Shown here in pieces: positions 12,031 to 23,154 of a stretch of DNA of 64,000 nt. The stretch's first letter is position 1; every line of letters begins with the position of its first letter. The DNA comes from Gonatopus flavifemur (Eukaryota > Arthropoda > Insecta > Hymenoptera > Dryinidae), in NCBI GenBank assembly GCA_018340375.1, contig JAFFJZ010000011.1, positions 1,488,001-1,552,000 of the forward strand. Reading direction: 5' to 3'. The translations under genes were made by a program, and so were the position numbers. The notes below the pieces were generated by a model that was not told the origin of the DNA, made no database searches, and saw only the letters and a list, made by a program, of their open reading frames with translations.

Positions 12031-12234
12031 AGCTCTCATATGGGATGACCCCCTTAATAGTAAGAATTGAATTCTATGATGAGACTTTTTGCATAGAAAG
12101 AAATATAAATAGCAAACTTTGTCAGAGTCTAACTGTAAAAATTTTGGCTGAATGTGGCTGCGTTTTACTTCAAACAATGACTGAAATTCAGTCTTTTCCA
12201 TTGTGTTGGCATATGTTTTCGGTGCTTGCTTTCA

Positions 12235-12521
12235 CACGGTAAAAAAACTTGGGGAAAATTCCAGTACCGTATACTGGAAGCAATTAACCTGTACATTTGT
12301 ACTGGAAAATTACATTCAAATTATGAAAATTCCAGTACACTTATTAGAAGATTCGTATATTTATACTGGAAAATTGAGGTAAAAAACATGAATTTTCATG
12401 TAAAATACGGAAAAATTCCAGCACAACAGGAAATTTCTTGTACGTAAGTTGGAAAATTCGTCATGAACAGAAATTCCCCAGTTCCTGGGTACCGGAAAAT
12501 TCCAGTGTTTTTTTAACAGTG
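12235..12521. mobile_element. 287-bp MITE with GGAAAATTCCAG repeats, CA/CA flanks
   Basis: The left tip is CACGGTAAAAAAACTTGG and the right end is the reverse complement of CACTGTTAAAAAAACACTGG. Flanking dinucleotides are CA on both sides. The interior is built from recurring (T)ACTGGAAAATT / GAAAATTCCAGTAC words in both orientations, a pattern shared with elements near 22.7, 47.5 and 50.3 kb. Non-coding. Confidence 0.78.
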
Positions 12522-14224
12522 CAGATGAAACAGGGCTAATTGTGGCTACCTCTTGAAATAAGCTTATATTCAGGATGAAGTGATTTTACCTTTCAAAGTG
12601 TTCATTTTTCTACAGTGCGATCTTTGAATGGCGCTACGGACTTCTTTCTCGGTCAAATGCCTCAACCATCCGAGCACGATGGTTAGAAAAAGACAAGCCT
12701 ATACAATAGAGAGAAAGGTTTCAATCAAACACTGGTATCCTCTTAATAGAGTGAGAAAGACGCCATTCAACGCTTTTCGGAAAGCGCACTGTGTTTCTAT
12801 ATAAAATTAAGAATAAAAGGTGCAAAAAATTGCGTAAAATTCCTATATGAGACAATCATTGTCTTACAAATTTACAACGCTAAGAGTCTTGTATTTTTTG
12901 GATCATTCGAACACAAGGAAGACATGCTTCCGATCCTCCAAAAACGCGAATGACTGCAAGTCTTTATTCTTCCAACTGAGAAATTTCCTCATCATAGCAA
13001 AACTTGTTTATTCAATAAAAATGTTATTATTCTCACCAAATATTGAGGTCATCACATTTGAACGAAAGCTCTTGGTGGAAATAATTAAAAGTTTGTCGTC
13101 AAAATCGGATATTTGTGCCCTGTAAACATCCTCTTGAAGGCATTGTTGAAAAACCCGAGATGAAATTTTGGCCAGTTGATAGCCAAATATGAGAGGTTGA
13201 GGGAAAAAAACAGCACCGCGAGATGAAGTAAAGAAACATATTATTTTCTATGTAGAAAAAAATGTGTCATCCACTTATTTTCTTACCCTTCAAAAAAAGT
13301 GAGTCCCCAAAGAACAGCAGCTGGTTTGAGCAGTTCTTCCGCCAAAAGACGAGGGGATGTTATAACGACGTACTTGTATCCCCTTCTTTGCCTTTACCTC
13401 CTTCATTTTCCTCACTAATAGGAAGACGGCATTCATGCCTGTTAATTTTCAAACAGTGTCATTTTAATTCAAGTGTTGTAATTTGCGCAATCTTATTAAA
13501 CCGTTTGTCTAATTTATATCGTTCGAAGGCGTGCCTATCTCACAAAGTGTTTTCGAGTTCATTAGTTCAAGATAAAGTGAAGAAAAACTTGTGGATTTAT
13601 CTCCTAACTTATTGAATTCCACCTGAATTCTTTTCTCTTCAAATTTAAATTTTGAATTATTCTTGTTGTGAAATTATGATACTTAGGTATAATAATCATT
13701 TCTGTGTTATAAAAGTATTTAATCGAAAAAATTCGATCGGAACACATCAGAATGAAAAACAATTTGATCGAAGTACATTAGAAGGGAAGCGTTTTTGATC
13801 GGAAAAATATGCGCCTATAGTAGTAGAAATACGGGGACTAGGAGCGGAACTCCTGGCTGAGGGTGGGCTGGTTTGGAAGAGAGGGGGGAGGGGGGGGGGG
13901 AATCGGTCGGAGAATGAAACTTGGAAAAAGACCTCAGGTGAAGATGATAAATATTGAGCAGTAACAAGAATATTTTGTAAAAACTGTTACAATTGACACC
14001 GATCTCAAATTCCAGGTTGAACGTCTCTCATGTTCCCATCCACGTTCTTTTCATTAAATTGTCTGTATAATACTGATTTTATGACATTTAGAAAATACAG
14101 GATTCTCTACAGAATCATTCGATAAGGAAAAACTTCATTTGTGGCTTGACAAGGTTTTTCCGTTGTACGGCAGGTTCATCATTAGCAGAGTATTTTTCAA
14201 CTTCTGCACAGAAAGAATATTATA
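12522..14224. other. AT-rich unique DNA, no gene seen
   Basis: No domain-like frames or element ends were found. A short G-run lies near 13,887-13,899. Confidence 0.5.
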
Positions 14225-14418
14225 TTAGAGATTACCATATTTATATTGTACTTTTGGGATATATTTGATTATGTCGTTATGAACCACAAGTATATGAGAG
14301 TTCACCATACTCTCTCGCGGAGAGAAGAATAAATATGTTGGAATTTGGAATAAATATGATTCTGAGCCTCATAATAAAGTATATCCCAAGAGTACCATAC
14401 GAATATAGTAATCTTTAA
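14225..14418. mobile_element. 194-bp fold-back MITE
   Basis: The left end TTAGAGATTACCATATTTAT pairs with the right end, whose reverse complement begins TTAAAGATTACTATATTCGT. Pairing continues through TTGGGATATA and GGGATATACTTTATTATG, with the loop near CTCTCTCGCGGAGAGA. Flanks show TATA on both sides, which may be the target duplication or chance in AT-rich DNA. Confidence 0.75.
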
Positions 14419-15292
14419 TATAAAACTTTTCTCCGTGTGGCGATTCACGTACATGATACGAAATAATGAAAGAAAGATCTTCTAACACATATAACGCCAA
14501 TTGAATGTTGTACAGAGACAAAACGTTCGTTATTCGGATTTACCTATTCAAATCTCAAATTATACCACCATTTTCAAACGTGTCCATTCACCAATCATTA
14601 CCTACGTTTCGGTATGATTTAGTTATCAAACATCATGTACAACGGTATTACGCTATATTCTGGTGATCGTTACGACAATATACAAGTGGGAAGGTCACAG
14701 AGTATAGAGTGAAATGGGATGAAAAGAAACCAAGATATCATATTCCAATTCATTACCTGTCCGCATTAATGTATATGAGAAACTAGTATATCTAATATTA
14801 TACTAATATAATATAATGATATAATAAATCCCTTCAAATACTTTTTATAAACAAAAACAGACGTTAGTTATCGTTTTGTATCAGTTATTCGTCTCATTGT
14901 AGGGTTCGAATTAATCTATTGACTTCAAATCGATTAATCACCGATCGATTCGAATTTCGAGAATGAATCTGAATTTATTATACGATAAGAGGCTTAATAA
15001 AAGCTGTAACAGGCTGAACAATTAAACAATCGAAACGAGTTTGAACGAAATTTCCTCATACGGTTATAATTTTCATGGTTTATTGTTGGATGTAAAAAAA
15101 AACAACGGAACATGTATACCATGTAAATATTGATCTTTCACATCAATATTAACGATTCTCATAAATTGCAATGAATCTGTTAATGAAGATAAGTTTCATA
15201 TTTTGTCATTTCACAAATTCGTGAAATCAGGGAAAACATAAGTGATGTTCTATTTAACGATTCCTTATTGATAATAATGATGGGCAGAAAAA
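14419..15292. other. AT-rich unique DNA, no gene seen
   Basis: Strongly AT-rich (14,780-14,830 is almost entirely A and T). A short perfect stem AATATTGAT/ATCAATATT lies near 15,125-15,155. Nothing else was recognised. Confidence 0.55.
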
Positions 15293-15318
15293 ATGATGAT
15301 GATGATGATGATGATGAT
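15293..15318. repeat. (ATG)n microsatellite
   Basis: About nine ATG units, followed by degenerate AAT/AAC triplets to about 15,350. Confidence 0.95.
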
Positions 15319-15689
15319 AAGAATAACAATAATAATGATAATAACAATGAAGAAAGATGACATTTATATCCAATTTCGATTAAATTAACATTGTTGGAGA
15401 GTATTCGACGCAGTTTTCGACTTTTGAAGATATTAATAAAATGATCTCTCATTCATTTATGGCAACGATGGTATAATCGATTATATCTGGGAGAAGAAGA
15501 AAAAAAAGAATGGAAGAACAAAAATGAATGCCAGTCACCAAATGATATCCGGTATATAAATCGTAATAAACATCTACCTGTTCCGGTAGGTGCACAAGTG
15601 TTCGACTATGTATAGAAGTTAACATACACATAAATAAACGAGGAACAAACGAATGGTTTGGAGCGAGAAACGAATTACGCTGGTGATGA

Positions 15690-16420
15690 TATGATGCGTG
15701 TGTATAACACGCATGCGCAACAGACTCCAGCGCCACACAACTTCATCATGGACGACAACGCCTTGTTGTGTATGGAAAAAGAATAGTACTGCACGTTTGC
15801 ACGACTGGCTGTTGAGAAAGAGAGGAGAGAAAGAAGGAAAGAAAAAAAGAAGGAAACAACAAGATTATGATCCGTTTCTCACTTTGAAGGAAGGTGGAAA
15901 CGAGAGAAGAGGTATGACGGAAAAGGAAAGAAAAGATTTCACAAGGATGGAGGAATGGAGAGGAAGAAAGAAAGAAAGCGAAGAAGACAGAACGTGTATG
16001 CACGTGTGTTTGTCCATGTGTATGTATGAGAAGTACGAGTCGTGTTCAAGAGAGGGATGGGAAAGATGGAGAAAGGGTAGAGATGAGGGAAAGAGAGAAG
16101 AGAGAGGGCCGCAGTATAGGACGAAGGCGGGGGTGGGGGTGTGCATTGCGGATTTATTCCCGCCAACACATTCATCATGGCGGATTTAGCTGAACCCGTA
16201 ACGCATTGCCTTGGATATATATCTGCTTCTAGTCCTCCCATCCTCCTCTCCTCCTTCCTTTCCACCCTGATTTCGACCACCCCTTTCCACGCAATAGTTC
16301 GTCTCCACTCACCCTCTCTCGCCCTCTTTCGTGCCACAGTTCCTATACTATGCGAAACTCGTATCCTGTGCTCTGACGAAACTTCTCTTCACGTGAGTGT
16401 GAGCGTGTACGAGGTGCTCT
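15690..16420. promoter_or_regulatory. CpG-containing island with a strand-asymmetric purine tract
   Basis: From about 15,815 to 16,110 the plus strand is mostly purine (GAAAGAAAG, GAGAGAAG, GAGGGAAAG), then switches to pyrimidine-rich with CTCC repeats at 16,230-16,330. Two similar contexts occur 430 bp apart: CAACTTCATCATGGACGAC (about 15,736) and CACATTCATCATGGCGGAT (about 16,166). ATCATGGCGG resembles the YY1/Pho-type core ATGGC, and GAGAG words are the GAGA-factor core (established motifs). A Polycomb/Trithorax-type regulatory role is conceivable but untested. Confidence 0.2.
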
Positions 16421-16563
16421 TTTTCCCTTTATTTTCAATGATTCTCCCGAGCGTTACAATGCTCGAAGCCGGACCACACAATTCAGCTATGCTCAGTGGT
16501 ATTATCGTAGTCATGCTATTGGATGAAAACGCGCGAAGTGTATATCTTGAAATGGGATGTTAA
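16177..16563 (+). CDS. weak small-ORF candidate with good start context
   Basis: An ATG at 16,177 in the context ATCATGG (A at -3, G at +4) opens a 128-residue frame beginning MADLAEPVTHCLGYISASSP and ending at the TAA at 16,561-16,563. A possible splice donor GTGAGT occurs at 16,393. The protein is rich in S, P and L because the DNA is pyrimidine-rich, and no domain or family is recognised. A non-coding explanation is more likely. Confidence 0.1.
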   Translation: MADLAEPVTHCLGYISASSPPILLSSFLSTLISTTPFHAIVRLHSPSLALFRATVPILCETRILCSDETSLHVSVSVYEVLFFPLFSMILPSVTMLEAGPHNSAMLSGIIVVMLLDENARSVYLEMGC

Positions 16564-16570
16564 GAAAGGA

Positions 16571-18895
16571 AACACTTTTCCCTGAACTTGTAATTTCGTC
16601 GCCTCATTTCTTGTGGTTGATGATCAATACATGAGAAATCTATCCAGAAAAATAGGAGTAAGAACACAATAAAACGAGTTCAATTGTACCTCAGGCATAC
16701 CCTGACAGGAATAATCCAGCCGGAGGGACCAGAATTCCAGTTTCAGTAATTCAATGTAGTTATCGTCAATGAAAACCTAGTTGTCTAAAATATAAATTAT
16801 TGAATTTGTTTGGACCAAATTAAAACATTTGTTGAAATAAATGGAATGTATCTAACGTGATTATCGTTCGATTTTACCTGACCGAACGCTTTTTGTTGGT
16901 CCATTATTCAACTAAACCATTTTTCTCGTTACATTTGAACGACAGATGTTTGAGTCCAAAAGTCACACACAAAAGTTTGAAGCAATCCACACATATTTTT
17001 GTGTATTAAATTCGCCACAGATTTTATGAGATTCAAACCAATTTTTGTACGAAAATCATTTCAAGAGAATATTGTGTTTGAATTTCAATAGAAGTGTTGA
17101 AGATTCAATGCAAAAATACGTGTGTTAATTACTTTCAAACTCTTCTTTTAAAATTATTACAAATATTTTTACTTGCTTCACTGAAAAATATGAAACATGG
17201 ATACATCCCCCGTAAGGAACGTTGATAACCGTTGGTTTAACTTATGTGATTTTGTTTGAGGTTCAATCAAAATCAGGTCAAATCAATCTCGGATAGCATC
17301 CAAACTTTTTGAAATGTTTCTGAGAGCTGGTCTTGCTTCTGTAAGTTTTAATTCCGTACGGGTGTGTGCTGAACCTTAACTTCATATTCTCACTTTTTTT
17401 CAATTACTTGTCCAATCACGTATTATTGAACACCGTGGTTTAATGTTTTATTTGTGAATTTTCCATATCATAGTTCATATAAGAATTATATCGAAAGCCA
17501 TTTTACAAAAAGAAATCACTGTTAATATTCTCAATTCAAGGACAGTTATATCAAATTTCTACTGAATCTACTCCCATTTCTTCACATAGAAGACGCAAAG
17601 AAATATTGGCGAGAGCTGTATTTTTACGGTAAGATACACAACAGCTAAAGTGTATTTTACATTTGCCGTTGTAAAATCAACTAGATTTGCGATAACTGGA
17701 ACTACGATTCGAGGGTTGACCATATTTTTATTCTTCAACAAGTAAACTGAACAACTTTCTGTTCTGTGTGCAGATTATTCGATGAACACAAACAAAATAT
17801 TGCACGAATGACATGTGAATATTCTTAGGACCGTTGATTTTTATTCAGCGCCGTAAAAATCAATTCAAGGCAACGTCCTTCAGCTTGTACATACGCTCTC
17901 CTATTTACCTGTAGAATTATTCATAAATTACGTCGTTATACGTGCCCAGCGGCTAGTATACCATACCATAATCGATTCATAATTATATTCAAAGATCGAG
18001 AAAGTCCAAGAAATGCGTAGACGATAAAAGCAAGAGAATAACGTTGTAGTTGATGTCGCAATTATTAAACCGCCACATTATAAACTCTTTGAGAAGCAAA
18101 TCTGATTTTGAACCACCATTTAAGAAAATTATGAAATTTTGTGGATATAAAAACTAATTGCTAATACTTTTTTGAGAAGAAAAAAAAGTAATTCTATTGA
18201 GATATTTCTATCGAGTAATACTCATGACGGAAATTCTGACCAAGAATGTAACACATTTTATGAATACAAATGGAATAATTTTTAGCACACTCAAATGGAT
18301 GTTCTGCCAAATATCCTCCATAAATTATCCAAATGAAATTCCTTATCCGGTATTTCATCATTTGAAAACAATGGATATGGTGAATTCATCTTAATTTTTG
18401 TATATTCATATTTATTCAAGTTATAATTATTCATCTCTTACCGATCGAATAAACACCCTGTTTATTTCTACCTTTCGTAATGACTCAATCGTTTCGGATC
18501 CAAACCCAATCGCGTAAATTTAAAGCTGAGAAGAAAAAAACGTTTGAATGTATTCAGAGACCAGAGAAACGTGCATATGATTCTTCGGTGCGAGTCGTAC
18601 GTGGAATGAGTCACTGAGAGAATAAATAACTGACGGCAATAAGCTCGCGTGAAATTATGAATCCAGTCATCCCTCATCCGCAGTCTCCTCTCTCTTGTAA
18701 CCTACCAACCCTCTCAATTACAATACCTTGGGCAAGGGATGCCGAGGGGAAGCAAAAAATACTAAACCTTGTGCAGGCAAACGATGATGAAGCACTGAGA
18801 AGTTGTTAGAAAACTGTAACACGTACTTTAAAGCAATGTTCCTTCGATTGTTGTTTCCATTAGAGTTATTATTATTACCATCGTTGTCGCCATTA
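16571..18895. other. AT-rich DNA with one weak fold-back, no gene seen
   Basis: Apart from the fold-back at about 16,970-17,145 this stretch shows no element ends, RNA genes or convincing coding frames. Confidence 0.5.
16970..17145. repeat. degenerate fold-back repeat
   Basis: Left-arm sequence around ACAAAAGTTTGAAGCAAT and CACACATATTTTTGTG pairs imperfectly with the right arm (reverse complement GAAGAGTTTGAAAGTAATTA and ACACACGTATTTTTGC). This may be an old MITE; ends and target duplication are not clear. Confidence 0.45.
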
Positions 18896-19118
18896 CACTG
18901 TCAGAAATATCTGGAAGTTTTTTTCAATTACGTACATGAAATCAGGTTCATATACATTCTGCATTAAATTTAATGTACAAAAACATGAAAAGACTATAGG
19001 TTATGCTATAGTTTACATTAAATTTCATGTAAAATGTGCATGAAACTGAATTCATGTACGTACTTGAAACAAACTTCCAGTAGAAACATTAAAATTAATG
19101 CAGAAATTTTTAACAGTG
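18896..19118. mobile_element. 223-bp CACTG-tipped MITE, TA/TA flanks
   Basis: The left tip is CACTGTCAGAAATATC and the right end is the reverse complement of CACTGTTAAAAATTTCTGC. TA lies immediately outside both ends (18,894-18,895 and 19,119-19,120). Internal words such as CATTAAATTTAATG and TTAAATTTCATGTA occur in both orientations. Non-coding. Confidence 0.82.
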
Positions 19119-19479
19119 TATGATGAAAACAAATTGAGCCGAAAAAACAATCGCCGACACAATGGAAGAAGCATTGTCTGAAATTAAGACGCAAACAAAT
19201 GAAGACTTTCTTTTTACAGTATATTATTCTTATTATTGTTGATTCATAAAGAGAATATTATTCCATTTGGAATATCGTCCGATTTTTCATTACAAAAACT
19301 ACCACATTTCAGTTTCTTCCTGTTCTAATCTCGAAGCAAACGAAGGTCTTATCAGTTCAAGAGGTTTTCCTCTCTCTTGAATGGTAAGCGTGTAAGTACA
19401 GACTACTCAACTCTTAAATCCTCTATTAGCATAACAAAAAGTTGTGACAGGGTTGGAAACCGACCTTACCGGAGAAATG

Positions 19480-19778
19480 TCTTTTTATGCCCAAGATGCT
19501 TCGGTACGCTACGTATATATTCACACACATGTACTTGTATAATCGCGTAAACAGCGGGTGTACCTATACTTATTCCAGAGGTAGACTTGGGAGGCATATA
19601 TGAGGAGGAAGAAGTACCGACTCAAGTTCGTACATGCATACACACAGACACGTTTGGCGTTATTTATTGTAACGAGGACTTATGGCGACAGATTTAGGAA
19701 TTAGGGTATCGCAGCAGGCCCGGCCCCTAGCAAGGGTTTCCATGGAACCCGTATATACGTTATACACAAGGTAACAAG

Positions 19779-19815
<37 letters not shown>

Positions 19816-20110
19816 GCGGTGGTATACACACAACGCATACACAAATACAAGGGACACGACACTTCTCTAGGTTTCCTCTTCTCGTGAGCACGTATGGACC
19901 CACGTGATACCGCAATAATCCAACAGGATTATCCTTCGTATACACCGCGCTCACGATCCCGTTCTGGACTACCGTGTACAGTCGTTGGGCTATCGGACTA
20001 TCCGAATTCCGCTATCGCCAAACACTCTCTCTACTGTCTTTCTCGTGGACGAAATCTTGTTATGGAAACATTTGGACGATACATAGCAACACCATGTACG
20101 TACACCTTTA
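19480..20110. other. GC-richer island, no gene recognised
   Basis: This block has more CpG than its surroundings and includes the AGC microsatellite at 19,780-19,809. A plus-strand frame from 19,894 runs to 20,292 and begins MDPRDTAIIQQDYPSYTPRS, but it has no recognisable domain and passes into AT-rich DNA. Confidence 0.35.
19780..19809. repeat. (AGC)n microsatellite
   Basis: Nine to ten AGC/CAG units with one TAG interruption. Confidence 0.95.
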
Positions 20111-20328
20111 GACAACATACTTCTGTACATTATCTAAAATGTGAACTTCTAATCTCGCGAGCAAAGTGGAAGGTAGTCAAAATTGGGATCACATTTCTTT
20201 CAATAACAATTTTTTTCAACTCAAAGTTTTTACAAACTCAAAAGCACAACATATACGCCTTCGATAGCAATGAATATTTTCGGACACATTAAATGCACAA
20301 ATTTAGATAACCTGTCGATGTTATATTT

Positions 20329-20547
20329 CACAGAGGAAAAAATTCGCTCACGTAACAGAATCTGTATCCTTGATACAAGAAAATTTTTCTGAAGTTAAGA
20401 ATATAATTCTTGAATTGGAAGAATATTTTTTTGATTCAAGAAAATTTTTCTTGGGTCTGCAACATGTCAATTGTTTATCAAGAATGTGTTTTCTTGAAAA
20501 AATTCAAGAATACATTTTCTTGGCATTAGTAATTATTTCTCTGGGTG
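20329..20547. mobile_element. 219-bp MITE with repeated TCAAGAA words
   Basis: The left tip is CACAGAGGAAAAAATTCG (flank TT) and the right end is the reverse complement of CACCCAGAGAAATAATTACT (flank TA). The body repeats TCAAGAA/TTCTTGA in both orientations, and its GCCAAGAAAATGTATTCTTG (reverse strand) matches the plan of the element at 55,538-55,771. Confidence 0.65.
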
Positions 20548-21820
20548 TAGAAAAGCAAATGTCTTCATAAACGTAGCGAACGATATGCTGTTTCAATTAA
20601 TCGCGTTGCTCTCTCAGCAAGCCAGTTGACTGTGGAAGCGAATCCTTTGCTGGATCAGCCAAAATAATTGCTATTCCACCTGTAATGCCTCAATTTGCTG
20701 CGTCAGCGGATTTTGTTTCTTGGTGTAAAGGTATCCGTTAGTCATCTTTCTCAGTATTCTCAAAACTGTTCCCATTGGATCGCTGTTATCGAGACAAGAC
20801 GTATACCAAGGTGATGAATGACCAGCAATTTCAACAGAAGTGATCAATAATACGTTCCTGTTGAATAGAAAAACCAACCGGCTGAGAGAAGTTCTCAGTT
20901 GTCGCGAATCAGGAGGAAATATTGGCGATTATGATCTCTTCTGCCTTGACGTTTTCACTCTTTTTTAATTACTTGTCCAGCAAAAAGATGGGAATATATG
21001 AAAAATTGTATTATTTCTTCTGCTGATATTCGTCAAACAGCAAAGCTTCCAAAAGTTGATCTCATTGAATCCATTTGGAAGCAACAAATACCTCTTTGAA
21101 ATTTCAACGGAATGAAGTCCTTGGAGAATTCACATTCACGGAAAAAAGAAAACAGCCATGGTTACTCTGAATCAGAAAAATACATATAGAAACTCAAATT
21201 CATTCCGTACAGTCACTGTTCAATCAGCATTGACGAATTTCACGACAGTACTCATCATTCTGGTCACGTTAATCCTCATTATCCAAGCGTGTTTTCATTT
21301 GACTTCCAAACGATTGCTGTCATTCACAGTTGCTGTTTTTTTTCGTGTTTGCTTTTATAATATGAATTATGATATGATGATATATATTATGATAAAAACC
21401 AATTTGAATTTTCCAATGCTTCTACTCTGCCGACATTTCACTCAAACAGCACAAGAGTTTCCGCAAAGAGCCCCCGTTATGCCAATCAATATATATTCAT
21501 TATGCATATTTTGGATTCAAAGCGAACGCTGAATGAACAACTGAATGTTCAGGAAAAATTCATATCGAGATTTCATAATGAATTCTGCGGGCATTCAATA
21601 GGTTTTCATTTTGAATTCAGAATATTCATAATGAATACATATTGATTGACATGACGGGCGCTATTCAAGAGAACTTTAGGAAGTCTTTATAAATTCAAAC
21701 TGATCATTTGTGCTCGCTGGGCAGAGATTCATACGGTAATTCCGAACGAACGCTGTGAAATCTAGTTTCTTGAACTTTTGCTATCTGGGTTCAGTGAAAT
21801 CGACCATGGGGGAATCATGT
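20548..21820. other. AT-rich unique DNA, no gene seen
   Basis: No convincing frames. CACGGAAAAAAGAAAACAGC at about 21,138 and an inverted CACGAAAAAAAACAGC near 21,347 might be the tips of a degraded MITE, but the interior does not pair. Confidence 0.45.
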
Positions 21821-21950
21821 AGGAGGTAGGGGATAAATTTGTCGACAAAACATTTCGCCGAATAAACATAATTTGACAATCGCTGGTAATGATCGAAAAG
21901 TGACTAGCGATTGTCAAATTATGTCTGTTCGGCGAATTCACCCCCCACCT
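21821..21950. mobile_element. 130-bp hairpin element abutting a hAT-like MITE
   Basis: Arms pair almost perfectly over AACATAATTTGACAATCGCT-type sequence. The left arm has CGCCGAATAAACATAATTTG and the right arm gives CGCCGAACAGACATAATTTG on the reverse strand. The outer tips AGGAGGTAGGGGATAAATT and AGGTGGGGGGTGAATT also pair. The left arm has a 16-17 bp extra segment. It ends exactly where the next element begins. No target duplication is evident. Confidence 0.75.
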
Positions 21951-21951
21951 G

Positions 21952-22227
21952 TAGGGCTGTGCGGTTAATCGATTACATCGAATAATTGTCAATAATCAAT
22001 CGATTAATCGAATGATTTCGATCCAGCAATTAATCGACAAAACGATTGACCGGAATCCACCGATTAATCGATGGACCAAATAATGGAAAAAACGATTAAT
22101 CGGGCTCCAAAGATTGATCAGTTAATCGATTGATCGTAAAAACGAATAACCGGAATCTTCCGATGAATCGATTAATCGTTGACAACTAACCCGTTGACTC
22201 GATCAACCGATTAACCGCACAGCGCTA
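21952..22227. mobile_element. 276-bp hAT-like MITE rich in ATTAATCG
   Basis: The left tip is TAGGGCTGTGCGGTTAATCG and the right end is the reverse complement of TAGCGCTGTGCGGTTAATCG (19 of 20 match). The interior has many (G)ATTAATCG and CGATTAATCG words in both orientations. Tips of this form with ATTAATCG bodies are known from hAT-type non-autonomous elements. No clean 8-bp duplication is seen, perhaps because the neighbouring hairpin disrupts the left flank: AATCATGT left of the hairpin partly matches AATTGTGT on the right. Confidence 0.75.
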
Positions 22228-22705
22228 AATTGTGTGAGTGTATGTCCCCAGATTATAATTGAAAAACAAATTAAAAAACAATTTTTTTTGAATATGTAAA
22301 AATCATACGTATATAGCATTGAAACAGGTTAATCAATCCGTGATTCACATATGGAATTTGACCAAAAGCTATGCACTCAAAAGTATGTGAATTAGCCATG
22401 AGCTTTTCTTTAACACAGAGCGTATAATGTGATCCGATGCTACTTCTTATTTTTACCAGGTGGTAGTAAAAATTATGGCTCACTATTACAGTATACTATG
22501 ATTTATCTTCAGAAGCAAAACCTCCATCGTTTGAAGTCCTAATTTTCCACGTTGTCAAATAAGACTTATGATTAAATATTTTACTAAAATACTCATCAAA
22601 AACTCATCAATTTATCAAGGGGAATGGAAGTTTTGTTGCGGTGACAAAATATTATTTTCATCGGGTACATAATACGTCTAAAACATACATTGTACAAGAA
22701 GAAAA

Positions 22706-23153
22706 CTGTAAATTTATTGCATCATGGTACTGCAAAATATCAGTCCTTTCATTTTTCAGTACACAGGCGAGAATATTTTTTCACATCTACAGAATTTTCT
22801 ATTCGAGTAGGTCTCTCTTTAATAAAAATTAATATATTTTTTATACAAACAAATTCATTATTCGAATGATGAACCAAGTAGTGAATTCTTTTGAATGAAC
22901 GAAATATTCATCTCTGTCGAAGGAATATCTATTTGGACCTATTCACATAACAATTTCTTAGATTCAAAGAAAAACTTTTTTGTGTACGTTTACTGCAATT
23001 TTACAAATATTATAGTGAAAAATTTCAATTTTGGAGGTAAAATTCTAGTCAATGTGCTGGAATATTTCTGCAAATATACTGGAATTTTCAATTCGATATT
23101 TTGGGTAATAACTTCCAGTGAAATACTGGGATTCTCCAGTGAGAATTTTTTAC
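22706..23153. mobile_element. degraded MITE of the GGAATTTTCCAG group
   Basis: AACTGTAAATTTATTGCATC at the left and the segment ending GAATTTTTTACAG at the right match the plan of the 47,491 element: both share a TTGCATC/CTGCATC...GGTA block and (C/T)AATGTGCTGGAAT. About 190 bp in the middle (roughly 22,760-22,960) has no counterpart in that copy. Ends are approximate. Confidence 0.5.
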
Positions 23154-23154
23154 A

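Noticed and set aside
15698..16189. 163-codon plus-strand frame rich in K, R and E
   Set aside because: It follows a purine-only tract; composition reflects GAA/AGA triplets and the opposite strand is open too. No domain or conserved motif.
21135..21349. MITE with CACGGAAAAAAG tips
   Set aside because: Only the A-rich tips match; the interior does not pair and flanks do not give a target duplication.
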